Part shown: in pieces, positions 57,960-64,000 of the stretch
Layout: each line of letters opens with the position of its first letter
Position numbering within the stretch: position 1 is the stretch's first letter
Assembly (NCBI GenBank): GCA_964384465.1
Contig: CAYLLT010000011.1
Location: 1-64,000, forward strand
DNA length: 64,000 nucleotides
Source: CAYLLT01 sp964384465
GTDB taxonomy: Bacteria; Planctomycetota; Phycisphaerae; UBA1845; PWPN01
Direction of reading: 5' to 3'
Position numbers and translations under genes: made by a program
Notes under the pieces: generated by a model
What the model saw: only the letters and a program-made list of their open reading frames with translations
What the model was told of the DNA's origin: nothing
Databases searched by the model: none

Positions 57960-58685
57960 CTACGCGGTCAGCCTCATCGCCATCGCCAGACGCTCGCTGA
58001 CGTTCTCCCAGTTGATGACGTTCCAGAATGCTTTGACGTACTCAGGCCGCACGTTCTTGTACTTGAGGTAATAAGCGTGCTCCCACACGTCCAGCACCAG
58101 CAGCGGGATGCAGCCGAAGGCGGCGCCGTTCTGGTGTTTTTCCGCCCCAAGGATGACGAGTCGTTTGCCAATCGGCCCCCACGCGAGGATGCCCCACCCA
58201 CCACCCTGCACCTGTGTCGACGCAGCCGAGAAGCGAGCCTGGAACGCCGGGAAGCTGCCGAAGCTCTGTGTGATCTGCTGGGCCAGCGGCCCTTTCGGCT
58301 CGCCGCCGCCGTCCTTTTTCATGTTCGGCCAGAAGATGCTGTGCAGCGCATGGCCGGAGCCGTTGAACGCCGCCGCATCCGTCAGCCCGCGAACTTTGGA
58401 CAGCGCTTCCTCGCCGCCCGTCTTGTCCACGTCCGCCAGCTTGACCAGCGCATCGTTCAAACCCTTCACGTAAGCGGCGTGGTGCTTGTCGTGGTGCAGC
58501 ATCATCGTCTCTTTGTCGATGTGCGGCTCGAGGGCGTCATATTCGTACGGCAGCGGCGGCAGCGTGTAGGCCTTCGGGCCGCCCTCCTCGGCCCGGGCCT
58601 CATCCGCGCTCAGGCCGATCCATCCACCCGCTGCGGCCAGCGTGCCTAACGTTCCGAGCATCTCGCGCCGACTGGGCTGTGACAT
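57960..58685 (-). CDS. Exported Fe/Mn superoxide dismutase
   Basis: The 241-residue protein has a Tat-like leader (SRREMLGTLGTLAAAGG). The Fe/Mn-SOD domain has metal ligands His in MMLHHDKHHAAYVKGL, His in GHALHSIFW, and Asp and His in LDVWEHAYYLKYKN. It converts superoxide to peroxide and oxygen. The extended N-terminus places it outside the cytoplasm, like the neighbouring cytochrome c. GSGHALHSIFW is closer to the Mn-type, but the metal cannot be fixed by sequence alone. Confidence 0.93.
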   Translation of the reverse strand: MSQPSRREMLGTLGTLAAAGGWIGLSADEARAEEGGPKAYTLPPLPYEYDALEPHIDKETMMLHHDKHHAAYVKGLNDALVKLADVDKTGGEEALSKVRGLTDAAAFNGSGHALHSIFWPNMKKDGGGEPKGPLAQQITQSFGSFPAFQARFSAASTQVQGGGWGILAWGPIGKRLVILGAEKHQNGAAFGCIPLLVLDVWEHAYYLKYKNVRPEYVKAFWNVINWENVSERLAMAMRLTA

Positions 58686-58822
58686 GTTGTATACCTCCAG
58701 ACAGGGGACTCAGATGATGGGGGAATGGGTACCCCGCGTCAGCCAAAAAGCCTATCGCGTCGCACCCGCCATCGCAAGGTTTAGCCGCGACCCGAAGGGG
58801 AACGCGCCGGGAGGTCCGGCGT

Positions 58823-60820
58823 TCATTGCTGCCGATACCAGTGACACAGCACCAGCAAGCTCCAAAGAAGCTCCGCATGATCGCTCCGCCGGGCAGCATG
58901 TTCAGCATACAGTCGCTCAGCAGCAGGCGCATCGATGCCGAGATCGCCCAACACGCCCGGCGTAACTGTCGCGTGATACATCTCCCGCAGTTCGCGGCGA
59001 AGAAACTCGCCGACCGGCACTTCAAACCCCATCTTGCCACGATTCACAATCGCCTCCGGCAGAACGGATCGGAACGCATCCTTGAGAATCCGCTTGCCCG
59101 TCGAGCCGGCGATCTTGTACTCCGCCGGCAGCCCCGTCACGAAATCGACAATATCGCTCGACAGCAGCGGCACCCGTATCTCCAGGCTGTGATACATGCT
59201 CGCGGTATCGACCTTGAAGAGCATGTCCGCCGGCAGCGTGACCGCCAGGTCGGCGAGCAGGATTTCGGCGAGGGGGTGTGTGAGATAAGTGGAGAGTAGA
59301 TCACGAGCGGCGCCGCGGTAGAGACGTTCCAGTGATCCTGACGCACGCGCGGCGCGATCTGGACCCAACAGCGCCGCCGCAGTGCGCTCGTCTAATATCT
59401 TCGCCCACGCCAGATGCCGCGCCATCGCATCCGGCAGCTTCTCAGCGCGGAGGAGTTTCTGAACCTGACGCACCCGATTCAACCATCGTGTCGAACGGGC
59501 GGACGGTGCAACCCGGAGCAGCGGTTCGATCACCGCTTTCCGCAATAATGCGGGGACCTTCTGATACTGTTCGATGTAATGATGGCCCAGATATCGCCAG
59601 TAGCCGCCGAAAAGCTCGTCGCCGCCGTCGCCGCTCAGTGCTACCGTCACGTGCTGGCGCGTGTAGCGGCTCACCAGAGAAGTCGGCAGCAGCGAGCTGT
59701 CCGCGAACGGCTCGCCCAGGTGATTCAGCATCGGCTCGACGACATCGATGATGTCGCGGAAGGTGAGGCGGAACTCGTGATGATCGGTGTGAAAGTGATC
59801 CGCGACGAGGCGGGCGTAATTCGTCTCATCGTACCGCGGATGATCGGCATAACCGATGCTGAACGTCTTCACGCGTTCGTTCAGTATCTCCGCGCCTCGC
59901 GGAGATCGTTTAGCCGCGAGCGCAGGCGAGCGCGGGGAAAGTGCATCATCGCCGGCGGCAAGACTCGCCACGACAATTGATGAATCCAGTCCGCCGGACA
60001 GGAACGCGCCGACCGGCACATCGGCGACTGTCTGACGCAGAACAGCGGATTGAATCCGCGCACGGAGCTGATGACACGCTTCTTCATACGCCGGCGGCAA
60101 ACCGCTGGCGATCGCCTCTTGAGAATCATCGCGCAGCGGAGACGCGATGTGATGATATCGCCGAGGCTCGCCCGGTCCGTTTGCGTCGAACGGGAGGACA
60201 TGACCCGGCGGAAGTTTCCGAATGTGCCGATAGGCGGTGTATGGGTGCGGGATGAAACTGAGGTGCAGATACAGCGCAATGGCGTCGCGATCGATCTCCG
60301 TCGGTATCCCCGTCACCCGGCGAATCGCCGACAGTTCGCTCGCGAAAATCAATCGGTTGTCGTGATACAGATAATAAAGCGGCTTGATGCCGAACGGATC
60401 GCGCGACAGATGCCCCGTTCGGCTGACTGTATCCACGAATGCGAGCGCCCACATCGCATCGAAACGCGCGAGCACTTCGGTCCCCCACGCGATGCACGCA
60501 TTGAGCACGACTTCGGTATCCGATGCCGTTCGCGGCCGCAGCGGCAACTGCTCCCGCAGCTCGCGGAAATTGTACAGCTCTCCGTTATAGCTGACCGCGT
60601 ACCGCCCCGACGCGTCGAGCATCGGCTGGTGCGCCTCCGGTGTCGGGTCGATCACCGCCAGCCGCGTGTGGGCCAGGCCCGCGGAGAAGCCGCCGGAATG
60701 ATACTGCCAGATGCCCGCGTCATCCGGCCCGCGGTGCCCCAGCGACCCGCAGAACGATTCGAGCACCGCACGCTCGATCGGCCGCCCGCGAAAATCGATA
60801 ATTCCGGCTATGCCGCACAT
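58823..60820 (-). CDS. asnB: Asparagine synthetase (glutamine-hydrolysing)
   Basis: From the ATG at 60820 the protein begins MCGIAGIID, giving the catalytic Cys2 of the class II glutaminase domain. HRGPDDAG, VSYNGELYNFRELR and the synthetase PP-loop SGGLDSSIVV (about residue 277) follow, with LSGDGGDELFGGYWRY and C-terminal RILKDAFRSVLPE. Length 665 residues. Between the PP-loop and VKTFSIGYADHPRYDE it carries about 18 extra residues (SPRSPALAAKRSPRGAEIL, 59888-59938) that translate a dispersed repeat. The enzyme uses glutamine, ATP and aspartate; some homologues act in surface polysaccharide loci. Confidence 0.92.
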   Translation of the reverse strand: MCGIAGIIDFRGRPIERAVLESFCGSLGHRGPDDAGIWQYHSGGFSAGLAHTRLAVIDPTPEAHQPMLDASGRYAVSYNGELYNFRELREQLPLRPRTASDTEVVLNACIAWGTEVLARFDAMWALAFVDTVSRTGHLSRDPFGIKPLYYLYHDNRLIFASELSAIRRVTGIPTEIDRDAIALYLHLSFIPHPYTAYRHIRKLPPGHVLPFDANGPGEPRRYHHIASPLRDDSQEAIASGLPPAYEEACHQLRARIQSAVLRQTVADVPVGAFLSGGLDSSIVVASLAAGDDALSPRSPALAAKRSPRGAEILNERVKTFSIGYADHPRYDETNYARLVADHFHTDHHEFRLTFRDIIDVVEPMLNHLGEPFADSSLLPTSLVSRYTRQHVTVALSGDGGDELFGGYWRYLGHHYIEQYQKVPALLRKAVIEPLLRVAPSARSTRWLNRVRQVQKLLRAEKLPDAMARHLAWAKILDERTAAALLGPDRAARASGSLERLYRGAARDLLSTYLTHPLAEILLADLAVTLPADMLFKVDTASMYHSLEIRVPLLSSDIVDFVTGLPAEYKIAGSTGKRILKDAFRSVLPEAIVNRGKMGFEVPVGEFLRRELREMYHATVTPGVLGDLGIDAPAAERLYAEHAARRSDHAELLWSLLVLCHWYRQQ
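59888..59938. repeat. Repeat inserted in frame in asnB
   Basis: CTCCGCGCCTCGCGGAG (a hairpin with a 3-nt loop) is followed by the 26-bp word (59907-59932) that is identical to the non-coding copy beside der at 11847-11872. It lies in the asparagine synthetase coding sequence directly after the ATP-binding loop region. Confidence 0.85.
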
Positions 60821-60978
60821 GACAAGAGGGGAACATCCAAACCTCAAAAAGTCAAAAGATACAACGTAAAAAACCTGTCTTCTCCGTGTCTCCGTGTCTC
60901 TCGCCGCGGCGACCGTGCTACGCCCTGGCGAGAGCCGTTAGGCGTAGCCGGGCCGTGGTGAGCGGTAGGTTCCGCCTT

Positions 60979-61006
60979 TTGACACCCCGTCCTACGCCCG
61001 TATGAT
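60979..61006 (+). promoter_or_regulatory. Sigma-70-type promoter of bamA, nearly leaderless
   Basis: TTGACA (60979-60984), a 16-bp spacer and TATGAT (61001-61006) lie upstream of bamA. The ATG is 9 bases after the -10 box, so any 5' leader would be only a few bases and cannot hold a Shine-Dalgarno. Confidence 0.65.
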
Positions 61007-61014
61007 ACGCGGCC

Positions 61015-63447
61015 ATGGTGCGGTCGGCGGCGCGTGAGCGTCTGGCGTGGCGGGTGGGGACTGCGCCTCTACGCGCGCCGGCGGTCGCGCAATCAATCCT
61101 CTTTCTCTCGCTGGTTTTTTCACATACCCACGCGCTGCTGGCTCAACCCGCGACGGCACCCGCTCCCGAGGGCGTGCCCGCCGCACCGGCCTCGCCGTTC
61201 GACGGCCTGATCGTCCGCCAGTTGAACATCACCGGTCTCCAGCGGATCGACGAAAGTTACGTCCGCAATCAGGTCCGCACCCGTGCCGGCCAAACCTACT
61301 CGCAGGACCAGGTCCAGCGGGACGTGAGCCGGCTGCTGCGGACGGGACGATTTCTCGATGTCCGGGCCGAGCCGCGGCTCGTCGAGGGGCAGATTGATCT
61401 CACTTTTGTCGTGGCGGAAAAGCCGGAAATCGCATCCATCGAATTCGTCGGGGCCAAAAAGTTCAAGCCGAAGGACCTGCTCGCGGCGCTGTCGTTCGCG
61501 ATGGGAGACCCGCTGGATTTGTACGAGGTCCGCCAGGGCCGCGAAGCCATCGAGCGCCTGTACAAGGAAAAGGGTTACGCCTACGTCGAAGTGACATTCG
61601 ACGAGGCATTGCTCGAAAAAGAGCGCCGCGTGGTTTACAGCATCGTCGAGAACCAGCGCGTCCGTGTCCGCAAGATCGTTATCGAGGGCAACACCGCCTA
61701 CTCCGCTCGCGAACTCAGGGCACAGATCTCGACCAACACCTGGTTCCCCATTCTCCGCGCCGGCGATTTTGACCCCGATCGCGCCCAGCGCGACGCGGTC
61801 CTGCTCCAGCAGTATTATCGCGATCGCGGCTTCCTCGACGCCGAGGTGAGTTACTCGCAGGAGTTCCAGGACATCGCCCGCGAAAAGCTCACCATCATTT
61901 TCCACGTCAAGGAGGGGACCCGCTACACGATCCGTGAAATCCGCTTTGAAGGCCACACTGTGTTCGTGAACGAAGAATTGCAGGGCGCGATGCAGCTCAA
62001 ACCGGGTGATTACTTCAACAACCTCCGGTTGCGAAGCGATGTCGAAAACATCAGGACGAAATACGGGTCCGTCGGCTACATCGAAGCCGCCGTCAATTCC
62101 GCCTGGGTGTTCGCGGAAGAGCCCGGGCAGGTCGTCGTCACGATCAACATCAACGAAGGCGGGCAGTTCGAGATCGGCTGGATCGAGGTCAACGGCAACT
62201 TCCGCACGCAGGAAAAAACGGTCCGCCGCGAGCTGCGCTTCGAGCCCGAGCAGATTTTCGATGTCACCAAGCTCCGCGATTCGGAGAAGCGCCTGAGCGA
62301 TACGGGGCTCTTCACCGCCAACAGCCGCGTCGAGTGGACCGGGACGCAGCCGGACGTTCGCGATGTGCTGGTCACCGTGGAGGAAAATCCAAAGACCAAC
62401 CAGTTCATCGCCGGCATCGGCGCCAACAGCGACAGCGGCATCGTCGGCAACATCGTCCTGGAAAACACCAATTTCGACCTGTTCGATCGGCCGCGGAGCT
62501 GGGAGGAGTTCTTCAAAGGCCGCGCCTTCCGCGGGGCCGGCCAGACCATGCGCATCCAACTGGAGCCCGGCACCGAATTCACGCGCTTCCGTGTCGATTT
62601 CCGGGAGCCGTATCTGCTGGATAAGCCCATCGGCTTCGGCACCAGCTTTTATCTATTCGAACGCGGGCGGGACGGCTACGACGAAGAGCGGGCCGGCGGA
62701 AATTTCAGCTTCGACAAACGATTCGAGCAAGGCCTGCTGAAAGGCTGGACCGGCGAGATCGCATTCCGAACCGATTACGTCCGCGTCGCCAATCGGGAGG
62801 CGTTTGCCGCCAAGGACATCCGCGACGTGGATGGCGGCAACTACCTGTCCAGCGTCAAATTCTCGTTGCTCCACGACACCACCGACAGTCGGATGCAGCC
62901 GAGCACCGGCCATCGCTTCGAGGCCGCCTACGAGCAGGCCGGCGTCATGGGGGGCGATTTCTTCTACGGCAAGTTGACCTCCGGCGGATCGCGGTATTGG
63001 ACCCTCGCCGTCGATGAACAGGATCGCAAGAGCGTGTTCTCGCTCCGCGCCAACGCCGGTCAGGTCATCGGCGAAGCGCCCGTCTTCGAACGCTTCTACG
63101 CCGGCGGCATCGGATCGTTCCGCGGCTTCGATTTCCGAGGCATCAGCCCGCGACAGGGGCTGCGAAATAATCGCGTCGGCGGCGAGTTCACTTTGCTGAC
63201 CGGCGCCGAGTATTCCTTCCCCCTCTACGCGAAAGCGGTTCGCGGCGTGTTCTTCTGCGACATGGGTACCGTCGAACGCGATTTCGGCATCACCTCCTGG
63301 CGTGCCGCCGTCGGCGGCGGAATCCGACTGACCCTCGACATCTTCGGCACCATTCCCATGGAATTCGACCTCGCATTCCCCGTCGCCAAAGACAGCGAAG
63401 ACGACACCCGCATCTTCAGCTTCTTCGTCGGCCTGCCGTTCTTCTGA
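61015..63447 (+). CDS. bamA: Outer membrane protein assembly factor BamA
   Basis: The 810-residue protein has a signal region (to about residue 43), several POTRA domains (about 65-430, with LIVRQLNITGLQRIDESYVR, IEFVGAKKFKPKDLLAAL, RVRKIVIEGNTAYSARELR, TIREIRFEGHTVFVNEELQ and FEIGWIEVNGNFRTQEKTV) and a C-terminal 16-strand barrel ending GLPFF with a terminal Phe. The lid motif is GGIGSFRGF (about residue 696). BamA inserts beta-barrel proteins in the outer membrane. Skp follows 195 bp downstream, the usual bamA-skp order. Confidence 0.94.
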   Translation: MVRSAARERLAWRVGTAPLRAPAVAQSILFLSLVFSHTHALLAQPATAPAPEGVPAAPASPFDGLIVRQLNITGLQRIDESYVRNQVRTRAGQTYSQDQVQRDVSRLLRTGRFLDVRAEPRLVEGQIDLTFVVAEKPEIASIEFVGAKKFKPKDLLAALSFAMGDPLDLYEVRQGREAIERLYKEKGYAYVEVTFDEALLEKERRVVYSIVENQRVRVRKIVIEGNTAYSARELRAQISTNTWFPILRAGDFDPDRAQRDAVLLQQYYRDRGFLDAEVSYSQEFQDIAREKLTIIFHVKEGTRYTIREIRFEGHTVFVNEELQGAMQLKPGDYFNNLRLRSDVENIRTKYGSVGYIEAAVNSAWVFAEEPGQVVVTININEGGQFEIGWIEVNGNFRTQEKTVRRELRFEPEQIFDVTKLRDSEKRLSDTGLFTANSRVEWTGTQPDVRDVLVTVEENPKTNQFIAGIGANSDSGIVGNIVLENTNFDLFDRPRSWEEFFKGRAFRGAGQTMRIQLEPGTEFTRFRVDFREPYLLDKPIGFGTSFYLFERGRDGYDEERAGGNFSFDKRFEQGLLKGWTGEIAFRTDYVRVANREAFAAKDIRDVDGGNYLSSVKFSLLHDTTDSRMQPSTGHRFEAAYEQAGVMGGDFFYGKLTSGGSRYWTLAVDEQDRKSVFSLRANAGQVIGEAPVFERFYAGGIGSFRGFDFRGISPRQGLRNNRVGGEFTLLTGAEYSFPLYAKAVRGVFFCDMGTVERDFGITSWRAAVGGGIRLTLDIFGTIPMEFDLAFPVAKDSEDDTRIFSFFVGLPFF

Positions 63448-63451
63448 CAAA

Positions 63452-63519
63452 AGGACCGCGGCAACTTGTTGCCGCACGCTCACAGAACGCTGATTGCGGC
63501 AACAAGTTGCCGCGGTCCT
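63452..63519. repeat. Large palindrome downstream of bamA, possible terminator
   Basis: The 25-bp arms (63452-63476 and 63495-63519) are exact reverse complements with an 18-nt loop. Each arm contains its own palindrome GCGGCAACTTGTTGCCGC. It starts 5 bp after the bamA stop. No U-tract follows. Confidence 0.9.
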
Positions 63520-63642
63520 CCCTGCACGCCCAATTCGCTTCCGCCTTGCGAACCACCCCCCGTCGCGGTCTAATGGTTCCCTGCGCCGGGCAGGCGCATC
63601 GCCTGTTTAATTGCAAATTTCTACTCGATAAGGAGTTAATTC

Positions 63643-64000
63643 ATGAAACGGGGCAACGCCTGTTTCGTCCTGATCCTCGTCGGAGCCGTGGGATGGCTGG
63701 TTTCCAAGTCCTTCAGCGCTCCGGGTGCCAACCCCCCGAATCCTTGCAGCTGCATCGCCGTGGTGGATCTGGTCCAGGTGTTCAACGACTTCACGCAGAC
63801 CAAGGTCGTCAACCGGAAGATGCTGGAAGTGCGCAAGAAGCTGAGCGAGGAAAAGGACAAGCGCCAGGCCGATATCGACGCCGACAAGACGGCATTGAAT
63901 GCATTCAACCCCAACACCGCCGACTGGTTCAAACGCAACCAGGAACTCAAGAAAAAGAGGATTGATTTCACCGTGTGGCAGGAGATGACGCTGGAAGAGC
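63643..64000 (+). CDS. OmpH/Skp-like periplasmic chaperone (partial, C-terminus outside window)
   Basis: The first 119 codons are present. They encode a signal/anchor segment (NACFVLILVGAVGWLVSKSF), then CIAVVDLVQVFNDFTQTKVV and a long charged coiled-coil region (MLEVRKKLSEEKDKRQADID, RNQELKKKRIDFTVWQ). This is the OmpH/Skp pattern, which holds unfolded outer-membrane proteins for BamA. AAGGAG precedes the ATG by 7 bases. The gene is cut by the window end. Confidence 0.85.
   Translation, partial: MKRGNACFVLILVGAVGWLVSKSFSAPGANPPNPCSCIAVVDLVQVFNDFTQTKVVNRKMLEVRKKLSEEKDKRQADIDADKTALNAFNPNTADWFKRNQELKKKRIDFTVWQEMTLEE

Noticed and set aside
1..64000. tRNA or rRNA genes
   Set aside because: No cloverleaf with a GTTCRANNC arm or conserved rRNA segment was noticed. 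GGGTTCGACC at 57927 is part of repeat copy 3. A tRNAscan-SE/Infernal run would settle this.

Overview
The window looks like a piece of a high-GC, Gram-negative planctomycete genome, plausibly of the Phycisphaerae or a relative, from a draft or metagenome assembly (there is a 10-N gap inside one gene at 46332-46341). This placement is inferred from the combination of BamA and Skp (a true outer membrane), a PEP-CTERM/HAF-repeat surface protein, dockerin-like C-termini, many secreted glycoside hydrolases, DUF1573 and ThuA proteins, a conserved HEWGTFT-type secreted protein, and a very high load of short palindromic intergenic repeats. No rRNA, tRNA or CRISPR array was seen.

Layout. 1-2730: 2-oxoacid:ferredoxin oxidoreductase alpha subunit (cut by the window edge) with an upstream CBS-domain gene and a divergent multi-CBS gene. 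2870-14461: a PpiC lipoprotein, a six-hairpin glycosidase, nicotinate phosphoribosyltransferase, an MFS carrier, a GH42 beta-galactosidase, the GTPase Der and a secreted protein of unknown role. 14726-16877: rex, a zinc ribbon protein, a small membrane protein and hemB. 17154-22168: DUF1573 and HEWGTFT secreted proteins, then a two-component pair. 22350-24317: an accessory patch with VapBC, a frameshifted remnant of the EF-G C-terminus, a lower-GC orphan gene and a transposase remnant. 24331-29906: a malectin-domain secreted protein, three tandem small secreted proteins and a PEP-CTERM HAF protein. 30077-30328: a run of palindromes.

30692-41041 is a phage-derived structural module: a Mu gpI-like protease/scaffold, a decoration-like protein, a gpT-like major head protein, a DUF1320/gp36-like protein, then tail/fibre-like proteins including a LamG domain. 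Terminase, portal, tape measure, lysis, integrase and transposase genes are not visible. Its spacers are filled with purine-rich short tandem repeats, one of which is also inside a coding sequence. 41171-45388 follows with an antitoxin-like gene, a large palindromic element, a duplicated fragment of the last phage gene, a GH18 protein and a toxin/antitoxin-like pair next to a broken copy of the neighbouring VWA gene's 5' end.

45567-64000 returns to chromosomal functions: a VWA membrane protein, GH113-like and GH63-like proteins, ThuA, a VapBC-like pair, a sugar-epimerase-like TIM barrel, an FAD monooxygenase, cytochrome c, secreted superoxide dismutase, asparagine synthetase, BamA and Skp. 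Taken together the chromosomal genes fit a heterotrophic polysaccharide degrader with periplasmic redox functions.

The most unusual overall feature is that dispersed intergenic repeats also occur in frame inside at least six protein genes, and that one palindromic repeat family sits at stop codons in all three copies.
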